64,000 bases of DNA from Ulvibacterium sp965228935 (GCF_965228935.1 NZ_OZ245846.1:3596001-3660000), one strand, 5' to 3'; shown: positions 54,915-63,114, numbered from the stretch's first letter. A program made the numbers and translations. Notes: a model not told the origin generated them from the sequence alone.

Positions 54915-55922
54915 CTAACAGAAGAAGAAGTAATCTCTCCCGCTTTTTTGACCCAAATCCCAAAAATAGTCCCGGATCATTTTTTGCGCCTCTTCATTGG
55001 CGACCGTAACAATGCTCTGGGGGTTTTTTACATGTTGCAACGCGGTATAATGTAACATTTCCTGTCCGTAGATCGATTTTCCTATTTTGTTGGGATTATC
55101 GCAGAGCCAAGAAAAATTGATTTTTCGTCTTAAAAGTCCTTTGGCAATTTCCTTGCCCTTGTTTCCTGCGCCCCAAATGGTCAAGGGACGATTGGCGTCA
55201 TATTCCAGTTTTAGAAAATAGTGGAGTTTTATGTCCAGAAAGTAATTCTGGGCATAGTGCTCGCTGGTTCGGGAAGTACGGGTGTCGTAATCACGCCAAT
55301 AATGCAAAACCTGGTTGCAGGGGATACATCGAAGCCCTTTTTCGTAAAACCGGAAGGTTAGGTCATAATCCTCCGGATAACGGTCGGGGTCAAAGGCATC
55401 ACAAGCATCCAAGTCCTTGCGATGCACCATCCAACATGGGGAGGGTATTACACATTCCTTATAGATTTCGGAGTAGTTGCTACCATTTAGGGTAAGTCCA
55501 TTAAGCCATTGTTGATAGCGCTCATACCCATTGCTGATGCCCCTATCCGAAAAATAACGCACTTGTCCGACTGCGAGATGCCCCCTTCCGTTTTTGATTA
55601 GGGAACGAACAAATACCTGAAGCTTATTGGGAAACATGATGTCATCGGAATCCATTCGGGTTATGAATGTGCCCTGACTCTCCGAATAGGCCGTTCGCAA
55701 GGCCGCTATGATACCTTTGCCCTTATTCCCAAAAACCTTGATCCGTAAGTCTTTTTGTGCGTAAGCATTTACTATTTCCCAACTGCCGTCCGTAGAATGG
55801 TCGTTTACGGCCAAAACCTCCCAATGGATATATTTCTGGTTTAAAATTGAATCCAGGCATTCGGGAAGAAAACGGGCCGTATTCTTAAATGGGATAAGTA
55901 TACTTACCAACGGATGTTGCAT
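54915..55922 (-). CDS. Family 2 glycosyltransferase with C-terminal Rossmann-like part
   Basis: A 335-residue protein. The GT2 domain (about 1-230) starts PLVSILIPFKNTARFLPEC and has the metal-binding D-x-D in TRMDSDDIMFP. The C-terminal part (about 240-335) has TIWGAGNKGKEIAKGL, a nucleotide-binding Gly-rich loop unusual for a plain GT2. I use the ATG at 55922 rather than TTG at 55931. It is the last gene of a tight minus-strand operon. The frame stays open for 26 codons after the TAG (54917-54915), ending at 54834. Confidence 0.85.
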   Translation of the reverse strand: MQHPLVSILIPFKNTARFLPECLDSILNQKYIHWEVLAVNDHSTDGSWEIVNAYAQKDLRIKVFGNKGKGIIAALRTAYSESQGTFITRMDSDDIMFPNKLQVFVRSLIKNGRGHLAVGQVRYFSDRGISNGYERYQQWLNGLTLNGSNYSEIYKECVIPSPCWMVHRKDLDACDAFDPDRYPEDYDLTFRFYEKGLRCIPCNQVLHYWRDYDTRTSRTSEHYAQNYFLDIKLHYFLKLEYDANRPLTIWGAGNKGKEIAKGLLRRKINFSWLCDNPNKIGKSIYGQEMLHYTALQHVKNPQSIVTVANEEAQKMIRDYFWDLGQKSGRDYFFFC

Positions 55923-55965
55923 AGTGCGCAATTTATGTAAAATCCATGGTACCCTATGGGTTCAT

Positions 55966-56430
55966 TTATGGGAAAGGTAGTAGGTCCGGTTCCACAAATC
56001 GCATCTTCGCTTTTTGGGATATAAGGATTTCAGTACCGTAATGACAATGCAAAAGTTCCTTAAATGCCGTTTTTAGTCTGGGGAATTCGTGGATAAAGGA
56101 TTTAAAATCGGTCGACTTTGATTTACCTATAAAATGATCGACTACTTTGACCGCGGCAATGGTAATCGTTTTATGGAACTTATCGCCGCTGCCGTGCAAC
56201 GTATCAAATTGTTCTATTTCCCGACTTATCTTTTTGGCAGCTTTTTTCTCCCCATACTTTTTTATATAAATCCAGGTCAATCTTAAATGTGCTTCATGGG
56301 TAAAAAGGGAAGGAGGGAGGCTCCCTTTTTCAAAACTAGTTTCGAACATTGTGTCGCTAAACTGAAAGTGGCTTAACAATGGTTCATTTTGCTGATAATT
56401 TGATCTTGAACAGGACATTGTAGGAGACAT
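55966..56430 (-). CDS. Conserved unknown protein with THEAHLRL motif
   Basis: A 154-residue cytoplasmic protein with no named family known to me. FTHEAHLRLTWIYIKKYG followed by DKFHKTITIAAVK (about residues 42-90) is a pattern seen in a widespread set of small bacterial proteins, with H-E-A-H and K-x-H-x-T-I-T conserved. The histidines suggest a metal or nucleotide site, but no function is known. It sits three bases after the M43 protease stop and 43 bases before GT2, so it is clearly part of that operon. The C-terminus ends in LPFP. Confidence 0.6.
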   Translation of the reverse strand: MSPTMSCSRSNYQQNEPLLSHFQFSDTMFETSFEKGSLPPSLFTHEAHLRLTWIYIKKYGEKKAAKKISREIEQFDTLHGSGDKFHKTITIAAVKVVDHFIGKSKSTDFKSFIHEFPRLKTAFKELLHCHYGTEILISQKAKMRFVEPDLLPFP

Positions 56431-56433
56431 TTT

Positions 56434-57366
56434 TTATGGACTTTTGAGCCCGACACTTTGTATCAAGGCTTTGCGTCCTTCGTGATTTTTTAAGACATAG
56501 TGCATTCTAGCGATTTGATCTTGGGTAAAGATATTCATCACTTCATCATGAGTGTAGTTCATGTAGTTTCCGATCATTACGGTTTCCCCGTCACAACCTT
56601 TAAATATTTCACGACCAAAGACTTCTTTATCCACTGCTGGGGTATCCTCACAATAGTCGTTCAAAGCACAATCCTTGGCGCCCCAAGTGTGCAACAGCCC
56701 TAAATAATGGCCCATTTCATGCGTCAAGGTGCGTCCATATCGGGCATGGCAATCGATATCGGACTCCCCGAAATGAATCCAATTGATCAGGATACCTTCG
56801 GAATCATTGGGACCGGGCAGTGCCAAATGTTCGGTTCCCGGAAGGTCGGTTTCAGGTCCCGTGGCATTGCCCAAAACCAGGCACTCGGTGGATTCAGGTA
56901 AGGGCGTCGTCCAAATATTGATGTATTGGCTCGGATCCCAATAGGCGTATTGCGCATAATGGTTTTGATTGTATCCCAAAACGGGAATTTTGACTTGAGT
57001 GGTATCGATCCGGTTTATACCATTCGTGGGTTTACCTTCCAAGGTTTGTTTCGCTAAAACAAATTCAATTTTTGTATCTCCTCCATCCGGATGGTCATTG
57101 TAACCCTTTGACCCCTCCTTTCTCCTGAAATCTTCGTTCAGTATTTCTATCTGCCTAACAATACGTTCCTTAGAAAGGTTGGAACCCGTTCCGATCGGTT
57201 CTCCGGAATGGACCACGTGTACCACAACCGGAAGAAATATGATATCCTCTCCGGGTTCAGGCGTTATCGGAGTTGTTGTTACGCTATCCTTATTACAGGA
57301 AGAAATCAAAATCCAGATGCAAAGCGCTAGTTGCAACTGGATTTTCTTGTTTGCTAGTGATCTCAT
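56434..57366 (-). CDS. M43 (pappalysin-like) zinc metalloprotease lipoprotein
   Basis: A 310-residue exported metzincin. Lipobox I-S-S-Cys24 follows a hydrophobic signal. The zinc motif is H216-E-x-x-H220-x-x-G-x-x-H226 in LTHEMGHYLGLLHTWG, and the Met-turn is GNYMNYTHD (Met269). Cysteines in the catalytic region fit the disulphides seen in M43B enzymes. It should act at the periplasm or outer membrane; the substrate is unknown. Neighbours: 7 bases after the sterol desaturase stop, 3 bases before the unknown gene. Confidence 0.9.
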   Translation of the reverse strand: MRSLANKKIQLQLALCIWILISSCNKDSVTTTPITPEPGEDIIFLPVVVHVVHSGEPIGTGSNLSKERIVRQIEILNEDFRRKEGSKGYNDHPDGGDTKIEFVLAKQTLEGKPTNGINRIDTTQVKIPVLGYNQNHYAQYAYWDPSQYINIWTTPLPESTECLVLGNATGPETDLPGTEHLALPGPNDSEGILINWIHFGESDIDCHARYGRTLTHEMGHYLGLLHTWGAKDCALNDYCEDTPAVDKEVFGREIFKGCDGETVMIGNYMNYTHDEVMNIFTQDQIARMHYVLKNHEGRKALIQSVGLKSP

Positions 57367-57373
57367 ATGTTAC

Positions 57374-58147
57374 CTAACTGGTTTTATTGATGTCCTTAAA
57401 TCGTACCATATCCCAAACCTTTGTTGACGCCCCGTGATAGAATCCGGTCTCATGGGTATAATCCTTGGGGTTTTTAAAGGTGCCGAAGAGCATATCGAAC
57501 AGCGGGATGTCCGAATAGTTATAGGCATGTATCCCTTTGGCATGGTGTACGGTATGCGCTTCCGGTCTTTGGATAATATAACCCAACCAGGCCGGGGTCT
57601 TGATATTACTATGTTGAAAAATACCCAAAAAAGTAGTGATCAAGATAAATAATGTCGTCGCTTCTGGCGTAAAACCGGCTACTACCACAAGGCAGAGGCT
57701 ACCCAAAAAGGTAAACCCGATCATATCCATAGGGCTAAAATAAAATGCTCCATAACTATCCATTCGCTCTGCACTATGGTGCATTTGATGAAATATTTTC
57801 CAAAGCAGGGTATTCTTATGCATACTTCTATGCCAAACGTAGAGTCCGAATTCATAGATCATTACGCCTACAAAGGCACCCCAAAACGTACCCAGGGCGG
57901 TTAGGTCAAAAACTTGATATTCGATCAAGTAGGTATCCCAGAGTAATGGCAGGTATGAGGATAGATAGAAAAACACGGCAAAAGAGGTGAGGCCCCTAAG
58001 CTTCCAATACTTCATTTGGGGTAATTTTCTGGCCGGAAAAATGGCTTCCCATACCATTAAAATACCGTACATGCCCAATACAACAAGCGAAATGGGATCG
58101 ATTAAGATTTCCCATGGGGTCGGCAGGTTTTGTAAAACAGTTTCCAT
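57374..58147 (-). CDS. Sterol desaturase/fatty-acid hydroxylase family
   Basis: A 257-residue membrane di-iron oxygenase. Three histidine clusters are complete: HRSMH, HQMHHS, and EAHTVHH, with four or more transmembrane segments between. Bacterial members hydroxylate or desaturate lipids such as fatty acids, ceramides or carotenoids; the sequence does not say which. It heads an operon with the M43 protease, the THEAHLRL protein and a GT2. A link to lipid modification of the surface is plausible, but the mixed operon is unusual. Confidence 0.88.
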   Translation of the reverse strand: METVLQNLPTPWEILIDPISLVVLGMYGILMVWEAIFPARKLPQMKYWKLRGLTSFAVFFYLSSYLPLLWDTYLIEYQVFDLTALGTFWGAFVGVMIYEFGLYVWHRSMHKNTLLWKIFHQMHHSAERMDSYGAFYFSPMDMIGFTFLGSLCLVVVAGFTPEATTLFILITTFLGIFQHSNIKTPAWLGYIIQRPEAHTVHHAKGIHAYNYSDIPLFDMLFGTFKNPKDYTHETGFYHGASTKVWDMVRFKDINKTS

Positions 58148-58223
58148 TTTTTGTTTTTAATAGGTTTACAATGTATAAGGCAGAAGTTCTTGCCTTACAA
58201 TGTAAGTTTTGCGTGTAAGTGGC

Positions 58224-60158
58224 TTAAATGGACCAACTATGGGTAGACTCTGGGACATAGCTACAAAATGTACCTGTCTTGATGGAATTAGAAAGATGTT
58301 TCCCCAGTTGTGGATGGGCTTTTTCAATTTTTTTAATGGTACTGCGAATACGCCAGGTAACGGCAGATCTTGCCTTTTCGAGGGAAGACCCTATTTTTCT
58401 TGCCTGTCCTCCCGTACCCATGGCTTTGGACAAGTGATCCAATAGGGATTCGTATTCCTCACGGATTTCAGTATACGATTTGTTATCCCCAACATCTTCC
58501 GCTTCCCTTATCAACGATTGTAGCTCGAGGATTCTTTTCTTATACGCCCCAATAGACTTGGTATCCAATGTTACATCACCAGGATTATCCAAAAAGGTAC
58601 CCATTAATTCCGTGCAATGGATTTGTTTTTCGGGATGCTGCAAGAGCTTTGCGATATCATGAAATCCCTTGGCATCCTTAAGAATAATGGATTGATTTGC
58701 ATATTCAAGATTCCATAGCTCCCCATTATGTATAAAACTTCCGGTAGTAATTTGTTGTGAAGGTCGGGACTTCCGGGGAACGGGGGCATTTTTGCCCATA
58801 AACTTCCAGAAAGGCTCTAAATGGGACTTTCCCTTATAGGGATTAACGGTTATTTGCCAATCCATGGCCTCCTTGTCCGTGGCCTGTTTTCCACCATTGA
58901 TGTTTTTAGTAAATAGCACTAAATATTTTTGCCAAAAATGGTGCATTTTATCCCATTCGGCAAGGTGATAATACGCTGCCGCCATATAGGCCGAAAAATC
59001 CGTCCAAACCGAAGCCTTTACCTTTTCGCCCAAGGCTACGGACTTTTTAAAATCGCCCAATTCAAAATAGATGAAAGAGCCATAGGGGAGATATACTTCT
59101 GGATGCAGTGGATTTAAGGTTTTGGCCCTGAGGTACAATTGTTCGCCCTCTTTGGTATGGCCCAGATATACCAGGTAAAAGGCAATTTGGATAAGGTTAT
59201 CGGCATCATTGGGGTTCATCCTCAAGGACTTCCTTAGAAAGAGCTCGGATTTATCGTAGTCGCCCAAATACAGGTAGGTTCTTCCTAAGACGGCAAGGGA
59301 AATATAATCGTTCTCATCCAGTTCTATGGCCTTGAGCGCAAATTCATGAGCCCCTTTTTGGCTTACTTCCCAACGATCCCATAGCTGGCAGCTCCATTCA
59401 TTAAAATAGGATAGGGAAATCCCGGAATAGGCCCGAGCAAATCCCGGGTCTATGCGTAATGCGGCCTCAAAGTGTTCGCGTGCCGCCGCATCGCTTTCAA
59501 CGGTACCTTTTTTTAGAAGATGTTTTCCCAAGAGCCAATTTTCATAAGCGGCCAGATCCACGGACGATTTCTTATACGAGTAGGAAAGCAGGTCGTGGTC
59601 TATCTGTCGTTGGAGCACGCTTACCATTTGTTGGGTTATGGCATCCTGGGTACTTAAAATAGACTCCAAGGTCTCGTCGTGGTTTCCCGCAAAAACCACT
59701 GTATTGTCACGGGTTCTGATAAGTTGCACACCAATACGGAAGTTATCGCCCAAAGGCCTAAAGGTACCGGTGATGATATAATCCGCCCCTAAACGGGATA
59801 TGGCCCCTATATCGGTGGCATCCGCTATATGTTGTGTGGAGTATTGGGAAATGACCGAAAGACCTATAAATTTTGAAAAATTGATAATAAGATCTTCGGT
59901 AAGCCCATTAATAACAGGACTCATGTGCTCCGCATCCCCCAAAAATCGAAAGGGCAATACGGCAATTGTGGTCTCCTTGTGGCCTACTAGTTCCACGATG
60001 TCTTCGCTTAATGGATTAAAATTCAGGTCCCCTGCAAATTTAAAGATACAAAATGATACGCTTTTGCAGGATTTGGGCAGGGGCCAGGGTAGAGATACCA
60101 TATGCCCATTTTGGTTGCCTACAATTTTGCATTTTCTTGCTTTCTTGGTTTGTGACAT
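58224..60158 (-). CDS. TolB-like/TPR regulatory protein with conserved C-terminal domain
   Basis: A 644-residue soluble protein. A TolB-like N-terminal domain (about 70-200) starts TIAVLPFRFLGD and has LGADYIITGTFRP, as in adenylate-cyclase/CadC-type proteins. TPR repeats follow (about 220-420). The C-terminal domain (about 470-644) has GFHDIAKLLQHPEKQIHCTE and ends with KTGTFCSYVPE, a domain I associate with large regulatory ATPases of actinobacteria and others. No catalytic cyclase domain and no output DNA-binding domain are visible, so its mode of action is open. Divergent from the tRNA-Ser/GIY-YIG locus. Confidence 0.8.
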   Translation of the reverse strand: MSQTKKARKCKIVGNQNGHMVSLPWPLPKSCKSVSFCIFKFAGDLNFNPLSEDIVELVGHKETTIAVLPFRFLGDAEHMSPVINGLTEDLIINFSKFIGLSVISQYSTQHIADATDIGAISRLGADYIITGTFRPLGDNFRIGVQLIRTRDNTVVFAGNHDETLESILSTQDAITQQMVSVLQRQIDHDLLSYSYKKSSVDLAAYENWLLGKHLLKKGTVESDAAAREHFEAALRIDPGFARAYSGISLSYFNEWSCQLWDRWEVSQKGAHEFALKAIELDENDYISLAVLGRTYLYLGDYDKSELFLRKSLRMNPNDADNLIQIAFYLVYLGHTKEGEQLYLRAKTLNPLHPEVYLPYGSFIYFELGDFKKSVALGEKVKASVWTDFSAYMAAAYYHLAEWDKMHHFWQKYLVLFTKNINGGKQATDKEAMDWQITVNPYKGKSHLEPFWKFMGKNAPVPRKSRPSQQITTGSFIHNGELWNLEYANQSIILKDAKGFHDIAKLLQHPEKQIHCTELMGTFLDNPGDVTLDTKSIGAYKKRILELQSLIREAEDVGDNKSYTEIREEYESLLDHLSKAMGTGGQARKIGSSLEKARSAVTWRIRSTIKKIEKAHPQLGKHLSNSIKTGTFCSYVPESTHSWSI

Positions 60159-60205
60159 AGCCAGTCAAAATCTTGGTAAGAGTGTAAATAATAAAAGGGC
60201 AATCC

Positions 60206-60236
60206 TTTAAGGAACGAAAAAAGGTTTTTATATTTG
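60206..60236 (+). promoter_or_regulatory. Promoter of the tRNA-Ser/GIY-YIG locus
   Basis: TTTA at 60206-60209, 19 bases, then TATATTTG at 60229-60236. The -7 box is a full match to TAnnTTTG. It lies about 68 bases before the first tRNA-Ser 5' fragment and over 400 before the intact tRNA. Confidence 0.6.
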
Positions 60237-60258
60237 CACCCTCCTTTGCACAGCTGAA

Positions 60259-60284
60259 GCTGCGCTTCGGAGGGCGCAGCCCTC
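60259..60284 (+). other. Strong overlapping hairpins in the tRNA-locus leader
   Basis: GCTGCGC (60259-60265) pairs with GCGCAGC (60274-60280), and GAGGGC (60270-60275) pairs with GCCCTC (60279-60284), so two alternative stems compete. No T-run follows, so they are not terminators. They may form a leader structure of the GIY-YIG element; the role is unknown. Confidence 0.5.
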
Positions 60285-60303
60285 TGAGATAGGGACAACA
60301 TAC

Positions 60304-60405
60304 TGGAGGAATGGCAGACCACGTGCTTGTACCGTTTTACGGTAAAACGTGGTAAAGTGGTTAAGAACGTTTTCGCCCTGGCGAACCACGTTCTCGAATG
60401 CGGCA
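60304..60405 (+). pseudogene. Split tRNA-Ser 5' fragments
   Basis: Bases 60304-60318 repeat 60649-60663 exactly (tRNA-Ser acceptor 5' strand and start of the D arm). Bases 60394-60405 repeat tRNA bases 60668-60679 (D arm into anticodon stem). A 75-base insert with hairpin potential separates the two, and no 3' half is present. The region reads as a broken 5' copy of the tRNA ahead of the GIY-YIG gene. Confidence 0.65.
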
Positions 60406-60416
60406 AATGGCGAAGG

Positions 60417-60686
60417 ATGTATTTTGTTTATGCATTGTGGAGTGAACGATATGACAGGATTTACGTGGGGTTTTCAAATGATCCCGATAGAAGATTGAGG
60501 GAACACAACTCGGGGAAGGACGGTTTTACGAAGCGATACGTACCCTGGCAACGGTTCTATATGGAACAAGCGGAAGATGCAACCGAAGCCCGGAAAAAGG
60601 AAAAGTATTACAAATCCGGTTGGGGCCGGAAAAGGCTCAAATCTATTTTGGAGGAATGGCAGAGTGGTCGAATGCGGCAGTCTTGA
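60417..60686 (+). CDS. GIY-YIG nuclease-domain protein overlapping tRNA-Ser
   Basis: An 89-residue single-domain GIY-YIG protein: FVYALW for the GIY strand, RIYVG for YIG, then FSNDPDRRLREHN with the catalytic arginine, and E in the MEQAEDATEARKKEKYYK helix. This is the UPF0213-type short form. The coding frame runs 37 bases into tRNA-Ser, and the stop is the TGA of the anticodon (60684-60686), so the last twelve residues are read from tRNA sequence. An ATG in-frame upstream is absent from 60327 except a non-ATG start; I choose 60417 where the domain begins. Confidence 0.8.
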   Translation: MYFVYALWSERYDRIYVGFSNDPDRRLREHNSGKDGFTKRYVPWQRFYMEQAEDATEARKKEKYYKSGWGRKRLKSILEEWQSGRMRQS

Positions 60687-60734
60687 AAACTGTTGAGGGT
60701 CACACCTCCGGGGGTTCGAATCCCTCTTCCTCCG
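60650..60734 (+). tRNA. tRNA-Ser (anticodon UGA)
   Basis: An 85-base class II tRNA. Acceptor GGAGGAA pairs with TTCCTCC (60727-60733), discriminator G60734, anticodon TGA at 60684-60686 in a CT-TGA-AA loop, a long variable arm (GAGG/CCTC), and a T-loop with TTCGAAT. CCA is not encoded. The gene reads UCA and other UCN codons. Its 5' part overlaps the end of the GIY-YIG frame. Confidence 0.95.
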
Positions 60735-60747
60735 CTTTATAACGTGG

Positions 60748-60778
60748 AAAGCCCCTAGAATAGGGGCTTTTGTTTTTT
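60748..60778 (+). terminator. Rho-independent terminator of tRNA-Ser
   Basis: Perfect 10-bp stem (60748-60757 with 60761-60770), a GAA loop and T-rich sequence to 60778. It starts 14 bases after the tRNA. Confidence 0.85.
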
Positions 60779-61156
60779 GGTTGACAGTTTAGTTGACAGA
60801 AGTTAGGATTTTAGATTCTATTCTACTTTTGGCTTATCAGAAAACATTACTCTAATTTCAGCCATAAAATAGTTATTATAGTTAGAATCTGTTGGTTTGT
60901 GCTAGACCTTACCAAATGATAGGTAGCATATGAAATAGGCAATCAATAAAAAATGTGCTAAACAAAAGAATTGTTCATCCCCCAATATTTAGGATAGCTT
61001 TCATAGTAAAACTAACTTGATTTGATTCCTTTACCTCTTTGATGATTTTTATATTTAATATAAAAAGGACTTCGATCATTGGTTTTATTCCTATTTTGGG
61101 ATATATAAATGTATTTTACATCCATATAAACAAGTTGTAGGCAAGCTGAAAAAATC
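60779..61156. other. AT-rich intergenic region after tRNA-Ser
   Basis: About 378 bases without a gene. It is clearly AT-richer than the rest: bases 61081-61140 contain 15 G/C out of 60. It starts with two TTGACAG copies (60781-60787 and 60793-60799). No integrase, no att repeat of the tRNA 3' end and no promoter match were found. The next gene is an AraC-type regulator. Confidence 0.5.
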
Positions 61157-61954
61157 ATGAAATTCCAAACATTTAAACCTTCTAGACAACTCACAACTTT
61201 TGTAAAGTCATTTTGGACTCTTGAGAGTGACCAACCGTACACGCATTATTCGATGGCAGACGTTTGTCCCGAGCTTTTATTTCATTTTAGAGGACAGTTT
61301 GATGAACTTCATGACAGTGGCAAAAAGGAAAAATCATTTACGGCGGGTATTCATGGACAGACACGAATAACACGAAAATTTCAAATAAGCCAAGGGTTTG
61401 GTATTTTTGGAGTCAGTCTTTACCCTCAAGCAATTCCGCTTCTCTTTGGAATCCCAACAAATGAAATCAGCAATTACATGCCTGACCTAAATATTCTTTT
61501 GAAAGCTGAAGGCGACGAATTAGAAGAAAAAATAGCTACTGCTTCCGACAACTTCCAGAGGAAAAAAATTATCGAAGATTTTATTGAATCTAAACTTTCT
61601 CAATACCATAAAGAGCAATTACCTGTCTTTAGTTGTATCAATGCCATCATAGAAAACAGGGGACAGACTAAAGTCAGGCAACTGGCAAATGATTGTTTCA
61701 TTTCCGAAAGGCAGTTTGAACGGCAGTTTCTTAAGTTTTCAGGGTTTACTCCCAAATTATTTTCGAGAATAGTTCGCTTCCAATCAGTTCTTTCCAAATA
61801 CCAAAACGTTGAAAAATCGCTAACAGTAATTGCCCTTGATGCCGGATATTATGACCAGTCACACTTCGTCCATGATTTCAAAGAATTTTCCGGGCATCTT
61901 CCCAAAGATTATTTTTCCGGCAATTCTGATGTAACAAAATGGCGTAATCAGTAA
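61157..61954 (+). CDS. AraC-family transcription regulator
   Basis: A 265-residue regulator. The N-terminal domain (about 1-140) resembles DUF6597, with KSFWTLESDQPYTH and DVCPELLFHFRG. The AraC helix-turn-helix pair (about 165-260) has VRQLANDCFISERQFERQF in helix one and VIALDAGYYDQSHFVHDFK in the second, with the F-x-x-x-x-G-x-x-P-x-x-Y/F ending in EFSGHLPKDYF. It may control the downstream VOC/DUF6265 genes, which have the same orientation. Effector unknown. Confidence 0.88.
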   Translation: MKFQTFKPSRQLTTFVKSFWTLESDQPYTHYSMADVCPELLFHFRGQFDELHDSGKKEKSFTAGIHGQTRITRKFQISQGFGIFGVSLYPQAIPLLFGIPTNEISNYMPDLNILLKAEGDELEEKIATASDNFQRKKIIEDFIESKLSQYHKEQLPVFSCINAIIENRGQTKVRQLANDCFISERQFERQFLKFSGFTPKLFSRIVRFQSVLSKYQNVEKSLTVIALDAGYYDQSHFVHDFKEFSGHLPKDYFSGNSDVTKWRNQ

Positions 61955-62027
61955 TGTCGGATTTTTCCAATTTTTTGAAAGTCGGTTAGAATATTTTTGT
62001 TCTGATTATTAAACTAAAAAAATAGGT

Positions 62028-62123
62028 GTTAAAATTCCAGAAGGATATCAAGGCGTAATGCCATACCTGATCGTTAATGGTGCAGCTAAATTTATTGAGT
62101 TCACATCAAAGGTTTTCGGCTAA
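62028..62123 (+). pseudogene. Remnant of a VOC/PhnB-like gene
   Basis: Thirty-one codons read V-K-I-P-E-G-Y-Q-G-V, then MPYLIVNGAAKFIEFTSKVF and G, and stop at 62121. This is the start of a VOC (PhnB-like) protein, cut after the first helix, with no start codon: the frame is closed by a stop at 62010-62012 upstream. It lies three bases before the next VOC gene (62126), so a VOC array has probably partly decayed here. Confidence 0.75.
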
Positions 62124-62125
62124 TC

Positions 62126-62605
62126 ATGAATATCAATAACAAACTTACCCATATAATTTCACTGGTATTTGTAACCTTCTCAGGTTTTTCACAAAACAGT
62201 GAATTGAAATCAAACTCGTGCAATATGGAAAGCATAGCCCCCAACATTTTTGTCAATAACATCCAAGAAACCATATCATGCTACGAAAAAATGGGTTTCC
62301 AAATCCAGATGAAAAACCCGAATACGGAAAAACCTGAATTTGTTTTGATGACATGTGGAAAGGTTACAGTCATGTTTCAAACTTTCGAAAGTTTGGGGGA
62401 CCAGCTGCCTATAATAAGAAAAGAAAAAGGAAGCTCGCTGCTCTTGTATATTAAAATAAATAACATACAAGATTTCTATGAAAAAATTAAAGATGAGGTA
62501 AAAGTTTACAAAGAACCTGAAGAGACTTTCTATAGTGCAGTAGAATTCTCGATTATTGATAATAATCAATACGTATTGACATTTGCAGAACATCAGAAAA
62601 AATAA
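62126..62605 (+). CDS. Exported VOC-superfamily protein
   Basis: A 159-residue VOC fold protein with an N-terminal hydrophobic leader (about 6-22, ending F-S-G-F-S-Q) that looks like a signal peptide. The mature part has NIFVNNIQETISCYEKMGF and FVLMTCGKVTVMFQ, a glyoxalase-type beta-alpha-beta-beta-beta unit. Metal-ligand positions are not clear. VOC enzymes are normally cytoplasmic, so export is odd. Followed 13 bases later by the DUF6265 gene, which is also exported. Confidence 0.75.
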   Translation: MNINNKLTHIISLVFVTFSGFSQNSELKSNSCNMESIAPNIFVNNIQETISCYEKMGFQIQMKNPNTEKPEFVLMTCGKVTVMFQTFESLGDQLPIIRKEKGSSLLLYIKINNIQDFYEKIKDEVKVYKEPEETFYSAVEFSIIDNNQYVLTFAEHQKK

Positions 62606-62618
62606 ACAATACAGAAAC

Positions 62619-63113
62619 ATGCAAAATTTTAAAGCAATGGTACTGATGCAAATCGTTATTTCTATATTTCTACTTGTTAGCCAAGCCACCTCACAAGGTA
62701 TAGGGGACAAAAGTAATGTGCCAGAATATGCCTGGTTAGCGGGAAACTGGTCTGGAAATGGATTTGGCGGTACCTCGGAAGAAAGCTGGTCCTTGCCTTC
62801 CCCAGATGGAACCATGATGGGTATGTACCGCCATCTTGATTCAATCGGAAATATAACATTTTATGAGTTCTTGTTATTGGATGAAACCGGTATACGATTG
62901 AAACACTTTAGACCTGATTTGATTGGTTGGGAGACTAAAGAAGATTTCGTCACTTTTGAAATGGTCCGGTACAATGGGAAAATAATTGAATTAAAAGGTT
63001 TGATTTTCAAACGTAAGTCAGAAAACGAGATGGAGATTCTTTTAAAATTGCGTAAAGGTGATGTAGTGAAAACCGAAGTTTTTAAAATGAAAAAAATAAA
63101 TAAATTTAAATAA
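62619..63113 (+). CDS. Exported DUF6265-like protein
   Basis: A 164-residue exported protein with a signal peptide (about 1-26, ending A-T-S-Q). The mature part starts YAWLAGNWSGNG and has the lipocalin-like W-x-x-G and FEEFLLL-type pattern of DUF6265, a beta-barrel family of unknown ligand. An ATG at 62583 would start inside the preceding VOC gene. It lies in a run of plus-strand genes with the VOC proteins. Confidence 0.78.
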   Translation: MQNFKAMVLMQIVISIFLLVSQATSQGIGDKSNVPEYAWLAGNWSGNGFGGTSEESWSLPSPDGTMMGMYRHLDSIGNITFYEFLLLDETGIRLKHFRPDLIGWETKEDFVTFEMVRYNGKIIELKGLIFKRKSENEMEILLKLRKGDVVKTEVFKMKKINKFK

Positions 63114-63114
63114 A

